Assembly: GCA_903916735.1 (NCBI GenBank)
Contig: CAIWXX010000051.1
Span: 1-64,000, forward strand
Source: an uncultured Acidobacteriota bacterium
Lineage (GTDB): Bacteria; Acidobacteriota; CAIWXX01
DNA length: 64,000 nucleotides
Direction: 5' to 3'
The notes below the pieces were generated by a model. The model saw nothing but the letters and a program-made list of their open reading frames with translations. It did not search any database and was not told where the DNA came from. The position numbers and the translations under genes were made by a program. Each line of letters begins with the position of its first letter. Position 1 is the first letter of the stretch. Below, piece by piece: positions 15,913 through 24,859 of the stretch.

Positions 15913-16833
15913 TTATTCCGCATGAATATCCCGGTGATTTACCGTCACCTCGAAACCGTCCGTTGCCAGCACTCGGCTAATCTCCTGCGCCATGAACACC
16001 GAGCGATGTTTGCCACCGGTGCAACCAAAAGAAATCGTGAGGTAGCTCTTGCCCTCCTCGACATAGAGCGGCAGCAGGAAACGTAGAAAATCCAGGGTCT
16101 TCTCGAGCACCCGGTGTGTCTCCCCATAAGAACGAAGAAATCGTATCACACTTCCATCGAGTCCGGTTCGCACTTTCAAACGCGGATTGAAAAAGGGGTT
16201 GGGGAGAATGCGCACATCGACGACAAGATCGCTTTCCGGCGGAATCCCGAAACGGTAGCCGAAACTGATAATTGACAGCAGGCAGCTCTGACGCCGGCCA
16301 TATTTCTCAAAAATGAGTTTCCGCAGCTGGTGAACCGTGTGCCGTGATGTATTGATGACATCATCGGCAACGTTGCGAACGCCCTGGAGCAACTTGCGCT
16401 CACGTGCGATGGATGATCGGAGCAACTCCCCTGCTCGAGCCAGCGGGTGCGGCCGGCGCGTCTCACTGAACCGTCGAATCAGGACGGCATCATCGGATTC
16501 CAGAAAAAGCAGATGCGGATCAACGCCCAATTGCTGCAATTCGGCGTAGATTCTTCCAAAATCCTTCCAAAAGCTCTTTTCGCGAACATCCAAAATAAGA
16601 GCCGTCCGGCTCTGCTTCTGTCGTTTCCAGAGACGTCCCCATTCCGGGACGAGCCCCAGAGGAAGATTATCAATGCAAAAATAGCCGAGATCCTCCAAAC
16701 ACTTCTGCACCTGAGACTTACCGGAACCCGAGAGTCCAGTAACGACTATGAACCGCGGGTTTTCAAGCACATCTTTTTGAGACTTCCGAGAATGAGAGGA
16801 TTGCTTCTGATTAGGTGACGCGGCCTTCGGCAT
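15913..16833 (-). CDS. rapZ: RNase adapter protein RapZ / nucleotide-binding protein
   Basis: The ~306-residue protein has an N-terminal P-loop domain with Walker A in VVTGLSGSGKSQVQKCLEDL, followed by GYFCIDNLP. It also has the conserved RRPHPL and, at the C-terminus, FGCTGGKHRSVFMAQ, the usual RapZ/YvcJ signature. In enterobacteria RapZ binds an amino-sugar phosphate and guides RNase E to small RNAs; in other phyla the role is less clear. The ATG at 16833 has GAGG six bases upstream. An in-frame TTG at 16839 would overlap the hprK stop. A variable Ser/Lys-rich tail of ~25 residues precedes the P-loop. Confidence 0.93.
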   Translation of the reverse strand: MPKAASPNQKQSSHSRKSQKDVLENPRFIVVTGLSGSGKSQVQKCLEDLGYFCIDNLPLGLVPEWGRLWKRQKQSRTALILDVREKSFWKDFGRIYAELQQLGVDPHLLFLESDDAVLIRRFSETRRPHPLARAGELLRSSIARERKLLQGVRNVADDVINTSRHTVHQLRKLIFEKYGRRQSCLLSIISFGYRFGIPPESDLVVDVRILPNPFFNPRLKVRTGLDGSVIRFLRSYGETHRVLEKTLDFLRFLLPLYVEEGKSYLTISFGCTGGKHRSVFMAQEISRVLATDGFEVTVNHRDIHAE

Positions 16834-16835
16834 GA

Positions 16836-17822
16836 TCAACCTCGTCCCGCAAGTCGTCTCTGCAACGTCCGGTTGAAGCGCTTAGCGGGGTGATATCCTT
16901 GTTTTTTTAAAAGCTGGTTTCGCGCTGCCACCTCGATGAGGATCGTTAAGTTCCTCCCTGGCGCCACGGGCATCCGAATCAGAGGCAGATCGACATCGAA
17001 AATCCGATGTGTTCTTTCGTCAAGCCCCAACCGATCGTATGCTTTGCCCTCAACCCAACTCTCGAGGCTGACCACCATATCCACAGTTTTCATTGGAGTG
17101 ATGGCGGAAATTCCAAACATGTCGCGGATATTGATGAGTCCGATTCCGCGCAATTCCATATGGTATTGGATGAGTTCCGGAGAGAACCCGATGAGTTGTC
17201 CCGACTGATCGCGCCTGATTTCAACAATATCATCAGCGACCAGCCGATGCCCGCGAACAACAAGATCCAGAGCACATTCACTCTTGCCGATTCCACTATC
17301 TCCGATGATCATCACTCCCAGGCCGAAGATATCGAGAAGATCCCCATGAACCGACTTGATAGGGGCTAGTTTGTGGTTGAGGAAGGTCATCACTTTTTCG
17401 ATGCACTGAGAGCTGGTTAAGGGGCACCCAAAAAGCGGCATTTCGCGGTCGCGGCATCCACGGAAGAGCTCATCTGGAGGCCGCTGGCTTGCCGTCACAA
17501 TAATGCACGACATCTCGCCGCGAAGAAGACTCGCGATCGCCCGCTTCCGTTGGACGGCGCCTAATCCTTGAAGAAATGCTATTTCACTGACGCCGAGAAT
17601 TTGGACACGTCCTGGATGGATGTACTCGGTGTAGCCGGCGAGCGCAAGGCCCGGCTTTTGGATGCGGGGGCCTGTGATCTGATTCTGGAGCCCTTGGGAG
17701 CCCGTTAGCAGGCGGAGTTTCAGGCCGCCGGCTTCATGCGAAAGAAGTTCGCTGACAGGAATCAAGGGTGCAGATTCAGGCCATGAGACAATCGGCCTTT
17801 TCTCGGCTTTCGTTCGCCGCAC
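16836..17822 (-). CDS. hprK: HPr kinase/phosphorylase
   Basis: The 328-residue protein has the family layout. An N-terminal domain (SELLSHEAGGLKLRLLTGS) is followed by a catalytic domain with SVHGDLLDIFGLGVMIIG, Walker A GDSGIGKSECALDL, RGHRLVADD, and the HprK signature MELRGIGLINIRDMFG. It phosphorylates the regulatory Ser of HPr and can reverse the reaction. In diderms it is commonly found with a PTS lacking permeases, as here. The start is GTG, three bases after the hpf stop. Confidence 0.95.
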   Translation of the reverse strand: MRRTKAEKRPIVSWPESAPLIPVSELLSHEAGGLKLRLLTGSQGLQNQITGPRIQKPGLALAGYTEYIHPGRVQILGVSEIAFLQGLGAVQRKRAIASLLRGEMSCIIVTASQRPPDELFRGCRDREMPLFGCPLTSSQCIEKVMTFLNHKLAPIKSVHGDLLDIFGLGVMIIGDSGIGKSECALDLVVRGHRLVADDIVEIRRDQSGQLIGFSPELIQYHMELRGIGLINIRDMFGISAITPMKTVDMVVSLESWVEGKAYDRLGLDERTHRIFDVDLPLIRMPVAPGRNLTILIEVAARNQLLKKQGYHPAKRFNRTLQRRLAGRG

Positions 17823-17825
17823 GCT

Positions 17826-18353
17826 TTATATCTCGGGTTCAATCAGCCCGACATTCCCGTCCTTGCGCCGGTAAACGACTGCAATGCGATCGGTTGTCGT
17901 GCTTCGAAACACGATAAAATCGCTCTTGTCCGAGCCCATCTTCAAAGCAGCATCCTCGATGGACATGGGTTTTAAGTCGAAGTTGTTGACCCGGACAACT
18001 CTTCCAACCGGCACAGCCTCGTTGGCCGATTCATCCACAGTCACTCGCTTCTCCACTCCCTTGCGCTTTCCAGCGCTGCGCTTTTCCTTGAGCCGTTTTG
18101 CCTGTGTGTCAAGCTTGTTGAAGACAGCCGTGAGCGAGCTGTACATGTCGGCACTCACCGTCGTCGATGCCAGCTTGCTGCGACGGGTATGCACATTGAC
18201 TTCGGCTCTGTGGCGATACTTCTCAACAGTCAAAAACGCGTGTACCTCGATGATGTCATCGAGATACTTGCCAATTTTTTCAACTCTTTCGCTGACGAAG
18301 CTCTTGATCGATGGAGTTACCTCGAACCCTCTGCCGGTGAATAGCACTTTCAT
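17826..18353 (-). CDS. hpf: Long-form ribosome hibernation promoting factor
   Basis: The 175-residue protein has the N-terminal S30AE/RaiA fold (VTPSIKSFVSERVEKIGKYL, HRAEVNVHTRRSKLASTTVSADMYSSLTAV, split here by the family's short loops). A linker and the C-terminal domain of long HPF follow (VRVNNFDLKPMSIEDAALKM). Long HPF dimerises 70S ribosomes into inactive 100S particles on starvation. Its start overlaps the rpoN stop by four bases (ATGA), so the two are probably translated together. The rpoN-hpf pair is a common arrangement. Confidence 0.93.
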   Translation of the reverse strand: MKVLFTGRGFEVTPSIKSFVSERVEKIGKYLDDIIEVHAFLTVEKYRHRAEVNVHTRRSKLASTTVSADMYSSLTAVFNKLDTQAKRLKEKRSAGKRKGVEKRVTVDESANEAVPVGRVVRVNNFDLKPMSIEDAALKMGSDKSDFIVFRSTTTDRIAVVYRRKDGNVGLIEPEI

Positions 18354-19960
18354 GATTTGTCTTCACTCCTCGGTAGATTCGGTAGATTAGTCCCTTCCAA
18401 AATCTGGGGCGGCGTCACAGTCCCGCCGGATCGCCTCAGATGTGAAGGCGGTATTTTCAATTCGTCCCTGTATTTGGCGACAGTCCTCCGCGCAATCCGC
18501 AGTTTGTCATTCCGCAGTAGGGCGGCAATTGCCGAATCGGATAATGGCCCATCATGCGCTTCGGTACTGACGAGATCGCGAATCCTCTGTTTGACATTGA
18601 TCGTAGAAATGGATTCCCCTCGATCGTTGCTCAACCCCCGATTAAAGAAGAACTTCATGGCCAGGGTTCCCTGAGGTGTCTGCATGTACTTGTTGGCAAC
18701 GACGCGTCCGACCGTCGATTCATGCACTCCGATATCATCGGCGACATCATGAAGAACCATCGGCCGCAAATGGCCTTTTCCTTTTTCCAGGAAATCGCGT
18801 TGATGACGCACGATGGATTCACTGACTTTGTAAATCGTTCTCTGGCGTTGATCAAGGCTCTTAATCAGCCAGAGGGCGGATTTGAATCTCTCACGGATAT
18901 ACTTCCGGCTTTCCTGATCGTCCTGCAAGGCCTTACTCGCCAGCATTCGCGAGTAGACAGGGCTGATGCGTAGCCGGGGAAGCCCTTCTTCGTTCAAAAT
19001 CACGACGAAATCGTTTTCGACCTTCACCACGTAGACATCAGGCACCACGTAATACGGCTTGGTGGCGGAGTACTTCAGCCCCGGCTGAGGATCCAGATGT
19101 CGAATGATGTCGAGATGATGTTGGAGATCCTCTTGTGAACAGGCCAACCTCTGGCAAATGGCCGTGTCATCGCGTGCTTCGACGAGGTCCAGGTTATCGA
19201 GGAGCAGGTTTTCCGTCACCGTGCCAGAAAGGCCGATGTGATGCAGTTGAATGCGAAGGCATTCACTCAGGCTCCGGGCGGCCACCCCTGGCGGATCAAA
19301 CTGCTGGACCAGCGCCAGAGCCTCTTCGACCTCAGCGAGCGTGTAGTCACCCATGGCGACAATCTCGTCGAGCTCAACCCGCAGGTAGCCATCTTCGTCG
19401 AGATTTCCGATGATGGCGATCCCAATATCTTTGATATGGTCGGTACAGGGCGTGCAATCAAGCTGCCAGAGAAGATGATCGGAGAGTGTCATCTGGACGC
19501 TCAGCGTGTTCTCGAAGGAGGGCAAATCTGAAACATCCATTGGCAGTGGCGGCCTCCACGGCTCATCCTGATAATCGCTGAAGAAATTCTCGATGTCGAA
19601 ATCATCGAACTCGTCGGCAGGATGCTCGGGCTTTGTATCGAGCTCTTTGACAGCTCCGTCGGCTGATTCTGCGGCTTCTACACGGGCCTCATCATCCGAT
19701 GATGCTTCACCCGTATCGCCGGCAGTCTGAACCTCCGGGACGGCAGCTTCCTCGCCCTCCGCGGCAGCCCCTTCTTGCTCTTCTTCCGGCTCCTGCATTT
19801 CAAGAGCCTCTTCCAGAACCGGGTTTTCGGCCAGTTCGACATTGACCGTTTCCTGCAGCTCAAGTTTGGTCATTGGCAGAAGCTTGATGGCATACTGCAG
19901 AGAAGGCGTCATGACGAGCTTGTGCGTCAGCCTGAGTTGAATCGTTGCTTTCTGTGCCAT
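18350..19960 (-). CDS. rpoN: RNA polymerase sigma-54 factor
   Basis: The 536-residue protein has all three sigma-54 regions. Region I reads LRLTHKLVMTPSLQYAIKLL and ends in LAENPVLEE. A long acidic linker (~55-135) follows, then the core-binding domain. Near the C-terminus are the helix-turn-helix (LHDVADDIGVHESTVGRVV) and the RpoN box ARRTVAKYRDELKIP. It directs transcription from -24/-12 promoters with an enhancer-binding ATPase. No such activator is encoded in this window. It sits 24 bases after lptB and overlaps hpf. Confidence 0.96.
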   Translation of the reverse strand: MAQKATIQLRLTHKLVMTPSLQYAIKLLPMTKLELQETVNVELAENPVLEEALEMQEPEEEQEGAAAEGEEAAVPEVQTAGDTGEASSDDEARVEAAESADGAVKELDTKPEHPADEFDDFDIENFFSDYQDEPWRPPLPMDVSDLPSFENTLSVQMTLSDHLLWQLDCTPCTDHIKDIGIAIIGNLDEDGYLRVELDEIVAMGDYTLAEVEEALALVQQFDPPGVAARSLSECLRIQLHHIGLSGTVTENLLLDNLDLVEARDDTAICQRLACSQEDLQHHLDIIRHLDPQPGLKYSATKPYYVVPDVYVVKVENDFVVILNEEGLPRLRISPVYSRMLASKALQDDQESRKYIRERFKSALWLIKSLDQRQRTIYKVSESIVRHQRDFLEKGKGHLRPMVLHDVADDIGVHESTVGRVVANKYMQTPQGTLAMKFFFNRGLSNDRGESISTINVKQRIRDLVSTEAHDGPLSDSAIAALLRNDKLRIARRTVAKYRDELKIPPSHLRRSGGTVTPPQILEGTNLPNLPRSEDKS

Positions 19961-19984
19961 TGTCCTTGACGATTCTACCTCATT

Positions 19985-20746
19985 TCACATCCAGAAGTTC
20001 TCTCCAAGATATATCTTCCGAACGTCGGCATCATCCGCCAATTCCCGTGGGCGCCCATGCCGGAATATCCGGCCATCATTGATGATATAAGCACGATCAG
20101 TAATCAGGAGCGTCTCACGGACGTTATGATCGGTCAGGACGATGCCGATTCCACGTTTCTGCAAATGCATAATGATCTTCTTGATCTCGATCACGGCCAA
20201 CGGATCGATCCCGGCGAACGGTTCATCCAGAAGAATGAAGGAAGGGGAAACCACCAGACTTCTCGTGATCTCGGTACGACGTCTTTCGCCGCCGGAAAGG
20301 CTGAAAGCGCGAGCTTTCGCCAAAGGCGTCAGCTGGAGCTCAGCCAGCAGCGCACTCAGTCGCTGCTGACGCTCAGCAGAACTCAAATCCAGTGTTTCCA
20401 GAATCGCAAGCAAGTTCTCCTCAACCGTCAGGCCTCTGAAAATCGATGGCTCCTGCGGCAGATACCCGATGCCGCTTCGGGCGCGCATATACATCGGATC
20501 TTCGGTGATCTCTTCGCCGTTCAGGAAGACATGCCCATCATCAGGAGTCGTCAGGCCGAGTATCATGGAGAACGTGGTCGTTTTGCCTGCGCCGTTTGGC
20601 CCCAGCAAGCCAACGATTTCTCCACGGCGAACAACGACGCTGACGTCATCGACCACCTTGCGCCCTTTAAAGGATTTTACAAGGCCACGGGCTTCAAGTG
20701 TTTCATTGATCGCCTGACCGGCAGAATTCGAGTATTCCAGGTCCAT
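19985..20746 (-). CDS. lptB: LPS export ABC transporter ATPase LptB
   Basis: The 253-residue ATPase shows Walker [18 protein letters not shown], the ABC signature [15 protein letters not shown], Walker [14 protein letters not shown] and the H-loop [26 protein letters not shown] is typical of LptB rather than other ABC ATPases. With LptF/LptG (not in this window) it drives LPS from the inner membrane into the LptC/LptA bridge. The ATG overlaps the stop of the LptC/A fusion (TAATG), which supports co-translation of the export components. Confidence 0.95.
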   Translation of the reverse strand: MDLEYSNSAGQAINETLEARGLVKSFKGRKVVDDVSVVVRRGEIVGLLGPNGAGKTTTFSMILGLTTPDDGHVFLNGEEITEDPMYMRARSGIGYLPQEPSIFRGLTVEENLLAILETLDLSSAERQQRLSALLAELQLTPLAKARAFSLSGGERRRTEITRSLVVSPSFILLDEPFAGIDPLAVIEIKKIIMHLQKRGIGIVLTDHNVRETLLITDRAYIINDGRIFRHGRPRELADDADVRKIYLGENFWM

Positions 20747-22800
20747 TAGTGTTTGCTGAGATCTGGTTGGTAGATGGTTGTTGTTCGCCCCTCCATCTTC
20801 CCATCTAAAATGATCTTACCGTCCTGGAAAAAGTATGTCAATAATTTGCCCTGGCTCGTTCCGCGAACGATGTCGATGACTTTGGGTTTCCCGGTGAGCA
20901 TCACCATATCTTTGAAAAGATCATAATCGGCTGTCTGACCGAAGATTTGTTTACCAGGCTGCGTGATGACAACATTTCCAGTCGATTGCATCCGATCAAT
21001 GTCATTGGCATTTTTCTGGAAGAAGACTTCGCACTTGTCGGACTTCATATCGGCCTCTTCGCGATGGAGGACGACATTCGTTGTGTAGGTCATACTTCGA
21101 GTTTTTTCAGTATACAATAGCTGTTCGCTCGTCACCGTGATGGGAACGCGTTCCTTCGCATTCGTGCCTTCCTTCTCACCTTTTTTCGGAACAGAAGAAA
21201 AGAGCACCGACTTGACGCCGGTCGATGCCGAGAAAGTGTTCTGCCCCTGGTCGACATTGATCTGTGCGGCTGTGATAATATTATCTCCCTGCCAGGCACG
21301 TCCGTCGCCAGTAAAAATGGCCAGGCCTTTTGTCGGATCATATGTCATGGATGTTGCGCTTAAGGAGACTGGATCGTCTGCATTTCCAAAAAAGGAAATT
21401 TCCCCGGATCGCTTAAGGTAATTTGTTCTGACGTCGTTTGTCGCCTTCAGGATGCCCGAAGTCTCGTTGATTTCGATCTTTTGCGCGCTGACGGTGTTGC
21501 CTTCTCGCTCGACTCGCGGGTTGCCTTCGGTGATTGTGAGCAGTCGCAGTTTTCCGTCGTATGTTCCTTTTTCGCCATAGGCCTTGCTGTCCTGATCTTC
21601 GAATCGAACTTTTCCCGTGAACAGCATCTGTGATGCTTCTTCTGTTACGGGATCAAAAGACGCGGTCATCGCATCACAATACACTCGCTTTAGAACCCTG
21701 TCTTTGCGGGTCTTTCCTTCCTGCACAATTTCCACAGCAACATCGCCGTTCGCTTCGCATTTCTCGATCCCGTCTTTGTTCGCGAAAAAAACGAAGTGAA
21801 TTTTATCCCCGGCGATGCGCCGCCGCGAAATAATTTTTTCATCCTTCTGGCGACGCGTTTCGATGACGGCATGTCCCTGAGCCACGGCGTCGGCAATTCG
21901 TTTTCCATCGTCGGCATAGGTCAGGTGAGCCATTTCCGCCGTGAGCGTTTTCTGGCCGGGGCTGTTAGCCATTGAAGAGAGGCACCGCTCATCTTCTTCC
22001 CTCCGGATCGTCCCTCGTGCCGAACTGGCAAAGTCGGCTTGCACACCGAAGCGAGCTTCCATGTCCTTGATGTGGCTGCCATCATCGACGAGAGTGAATT
22101 CCACCTCCTCGGAACGGAGGAACGAATCGGCATTTGTGACTTCCACTCCCTGTTGAAAGATCCCAACCTTGGCGCGATCATCGTAATGCATGTAACGACT
22201 CAGAATCTGGGTATCCGCGGGAAGGTCCGAGCGCAAATTCCGGACGTTGAATTCAACTCTATGTATGAACTCAACAATCTTCGATGTAACATCGATGGTG
22301 AGACCCACTCCGTGCCCGGCAATATTACCACGCTCAAACCGGACGGCATCACTGCTTCGAATAAGATCCTTATCCTTGATATACCTCAGAGAATCAGTCA
22401 CAAGCTTCAACCCGGTCTCCAATTTGGCTATTACATCGCCTTCCAGATACAAGCCCAGAAAATTACCGTCGTAGTGGCCCCTCTCCGCACTGATCACAGC
22501 GCTGTCTCCGGCGTTTTTCCCGAAAATCTTGATCTCGATCCCCCCCTGCAGCTGGTAGATGCCCTTGTCATCAAGGAAATGCTTCTTGGCCTTCACTTCG
22601 AAGATTTTACGATTGCCTTCCGTTCTGACGACATCAAGTCCTTCGAGGACAGCCGTGTTTTTTGTCTTTTCCCCCGGGGCAATTATTATGTTCGTTCCGG
22701 GTGTCCGCTGTCGATAGATGAAGAAAAAGATCGTCCCGGCAAAGAGAAGCAGCACCACAGCCAGTATGGCCCGGGCTATTTTCTGGCGCTTAAACCCCAT
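20746..22800 (-). CDS. lptC: LptC-LptA (OstA-like) fusion, LPS transport bridge
   Basis: The protein is ~684 residues; E. coli LptC and LptA are ~190 each. An N-terminal membrane anchor ([20 protein letters not shown]) leads into an LptC-like domain to ~190 ([20 protein letters not shown]). Several OstA/LptA-type beta-jellyroll repeats follow. One covers ~280-400 ([20 protein letters not shown]), one or two lie in ~400-540, and a canonical LptA-like end covers ~545-684 ([37 protein letters not shown]). This suggests a preassembled covalent bridge across the periplasm. ATG 22800 has GAGG nine bases upstream; TTG 22815 is in frame. The start overlaps recJ. Confidence 0.85.
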   Translation of the reverse strand: MGFKRQKIARAILAVVLLLFAGTIFFFIYRQRTPGTNIIIAPGEKTKNTAVLEGLDVVRTEGNRKIFEVKAKKHFLDDKGIYQLQGGIEIKIFGKNAGDSAVISAERGHYDGNFLGLYLEGDVIAKLETGLKLVTDSLRYIKDKDLIRSSDAVRFERGNIAGHGVGLTIDVTSKIVEFIHRVEFNVRNLRSDLPADTQILSRYMHYDDRAKVGIFQQGVEVTNADSFLRSEEVEFTLVDDGSHIKDMEARFGVQADFASSARGTIRREEDERCLSSMANSPGQKTLTAEMAHLTYADDGKRIADAVAQGHAVIETRRQKDEKIISRRRIAGDKIHFVFFANKDGIEKCEANGDVAVEIVQEGKTRKDRVLKRVYCDAMTASFDPVTEEASQMLFTGKVRFEDQDSKAYGEKGTYDGKLRLLTITEGNPRVEREGNTVSAQKIEINETSGILKATNDVRTNYLKRSGEISFFGNADDPVSLSATSMTYDPTKGLAIFTGDGRAWQGDNIITAAQINVDQGQNTFSASTGVKSVLFSSVPKKGEKEGTNAKERVPITVTSEQLLYTEKTRSMTYTTNVVLHREEADMKSDKCEVFFQKNANDIDRMQSTGNVVITQPGKQIFGQTADYDLFKDMVMLTGKPKVIDIVRGTSQGKLLTYFFQDGKIILDGKMEGRTTTIYQPDLSKH

Positions 22801-24493
22801 TGCGGAAATCCTCAACCTGGAATTGTACTTCTTTCAGGCCCTGATGCTCGTGGATTTGCAATCTGGCAACGATGTCAATCGGAAGCCCGACAGGGATCTG
22901 CCAATCCGGTTTCCGCCATGCCACGCCTGTGAAGTTCCGTTCGCCAGCTCGAACCTGAAATCGTACGCCCTTTCGCCCGAGGATCCGAGGCGCATGAAGA
23001 AGACGAACCGATCGGAAGAGAAAAAGAGGTTCGGGATTCCCTCGACCGAACGGCTCCAAGCCGGCAAGGTCCTGTATGGCTTCGAACAGAGACTGAGATG
23101 GATCGACAGTGGCATCCACGTGAAGTTCCGGGATGAAAGCCATGTTCAGTTCACTGATCGTTATTTCCAAGCGATTCCGAAACAACGAAATTTGATCCTC
23201 AGGAAGCGTAAATCCGGCCGCCAGTTCATGCCCTCCGAAAGTAGCCAGAATTTCTCTGCATGAACGCAGACATTCGACGATATTCACTCCTGGAACCGAA
23301 CGTGCTGACCCAAACGCCATACCGCCCTGTCGGGACATCATCAGGACCGGCCGATGGAAGCGTTCCACCAACCGACTCGCGACGATACCGATAACGCCGC
23401 GATCCCAGCCTTCACCATCCAGCACGATAGCGGGACTGGCTGGATCGACCAGATCGGATGCAGCAGTAAGGATGCCCTCTTCGATCTCTTGACGGCGCCT
23501 GTTGAGTTGTTCGATCTCATCGAGTGATGAAAAAAGCCGACCCGGATCTTTCTCAAAGAAGAGCTCAAATGCCTTGGTTGCATCATCGAGACGTCCAGCG
23601 GCGTTGAGACGGGGTCCGATCTGATAAGCGATATTGGAGGCTCGGACATGATTGGGATCAATCCGGGCCTTTTGAATCAATCCGAGAAGTCCCGGGTTAT
23701 CGCATTCTCTCAACGCCTGAAGTCCCCGGCGTACGATTTGCCGGTTTTCACCGCGAAGAGGGGCAACATCTGCAACCGTGCCGATGGCTGCCATCGCATG
23801 GATCAACGGAGTGGCGCGCTCGCCGGCTGTCTCAAGTAGATAAAGTGCTAGAAGATACGCGACTCCGGCGGCCGCCAGATCACGATCAAGCCAGCGGCTG
23901 CCGGGCTTGACTGGGTTGAGCACCGCAACAGCATGGCGTAAAGGCGCCTCTTGTACGTGATGATCTGTGACGATGGCATCACAACCGGCGTTTTTTAGAC
24001 GATCGAAAACATCATCCGATGATGATCCACAGTCAGCCGTGAGAAAAAGCTTAGCGCCTGATTCCAGCGCCCGCATCACCCCTCGCTCAGATACTCCATA
24101 TCCGTCCCGGATCCGATGAGGGAGAAACACTTCCGTTTGTGCCCCGAGGATTTCCAGAGCGCAGCGCAAAATGACGGCTGACGTAATCCCGTCGACGTCA
24201 TAATCTCCGTGGATGAAAATTTTTTCGTGGTCTGCAACAGCCCTCTCGATGCGCACCCGCGCATGATCGAGGTCCTCCTGATCGGCAACAAAGCGCTCAA
24301 CATGGCCATAGAGAAAATGAGCAGCACTGTCGCCATCAATACCCCGTGAAAGCAAAACCCGCGCCGTTAGAGGCGAACACTTGAGGAAAGCAGACAATTT
24401 TTCAGCGCGATCCTCAGAAACATGCCGAAGGACCCATCTTTTTTCATGCCCTTGCAGGATGATGTCATCCTGAGAGCATGGACTGCTACTCAT
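22790..24493 (-). CDS. recJ: Single-stranded-DNA-specific exonuclease RecJ
   Basis: The ~567-residue protein has the DHH phosphoesterase core: IHGDYDVDGITSAVILRCAL (motif I), LFLTADCGSSSDD, and VTDHHVQ (motif III). DHHA1 (GWDRGVIGIVASRLVERFH, FGGHELAAGFTL) and a C-terminal OB-like RecJ domain follow. RecJ degrades single-stranded DNA 5' to 3' in recombination and repair. ATG 24493 has GGGAG four bases upstream; ATG 24508 is also in frame. It heads the long minus-strand run to ptsI; I found no convincing promoter in front of it. Confidence 0.94.
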   Translation of the reverse strand: MSSSPCSQDDIILQGHEKRWVLRHVSEDRAEKLSAFLKCSPLTARVLLSRGIDGDSAAHFLYGHVERFVADQEDLDHARVRIERAVADHEKIFIHGDYDVDGITSAVILRCALEILGAQTEVFLPHRIRDGYGVSERGVMRALESGAKLFLTADCGSSSDDVFDRLKNAGCDAIVTDHHVQEAPLRHAVAVLNPVKPGSRWLDRDLAAAGVAYLLALYLLETAGERATPLIHAMAAIGTVADVAPLRGENRQIVRRGLQALRECDNPGLLGLIQKARIDPNHVRASNIAYQIGPRLNAAGRLDDATKAFELFFEKDPGRLFSSLDEIEQLNRRRQEIEEGILTAASDLVDPASPAIVLDGEGWDRGVIGIVASRLVERFHRPVLMMSRQGGMAFGSARSVPGVNIVECLRSCREILATFGGHELAAGFTLPEDQISLFRNRLEITISELNMAFIPELHVDATVDPSQSLFEAIQDLAGLEPFGRGNPEPLFLFRSVRLLHAPRILGRKGVRFQVRAGERNFTGVAWRKPDWQIPVGLPIDIVARLQIHEHQGLKEVQFQVEDFRNGV

Positions 24494-24859
24494 AGAACTC
24501 CCACACATGGCGACGAGGGAATCGGGAGAGAAAAGGACTTTCAGCGAAAATGAACCTCGTGATCCTCATCCGACGCGCCCGAAGCACTGTGCATCTCTTC
24601 ATTATGCTTCGCCATTCCTCCCGTTTTCGCAACATCCGAAACCTATACTTAACATAGAGAGCGAGGCGAAGGAAAGCTCCAAAAGGATAAAGAGACGCCA
24701 CCGAAGAGAGCGAGGAAAAAATACTAATAAATTGAATATGTTCCATTAATGCCGCTACGACCAAAACGTTCGGGGTGTGAAACCCGGTACAAAGTGAGTC
24801 TCTTCCGACTCGCCAATGCTGCGAATGGTTTCAGGTCCGAATTTCAAACGGCCTGCGAC
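24494..24859. other. Non-coding interval upstream of recJ
   Basis: This stretch lies between the end of the pseudokinase-TonB gene and recJ, both on the minus strand. A 92-codon minus frame (24486-24764) covers part of it, but it has no recognisable motif and I do not call it. No clear promoter, terminator or RNA structure stands out. Confidence 0.4.

Noticed and set aside
24486-24764. A 92-codon minus frame just before recJ
   Set aside because: It has no family resemblance and no ribosome-binding site, and it overlaps the recJ start.
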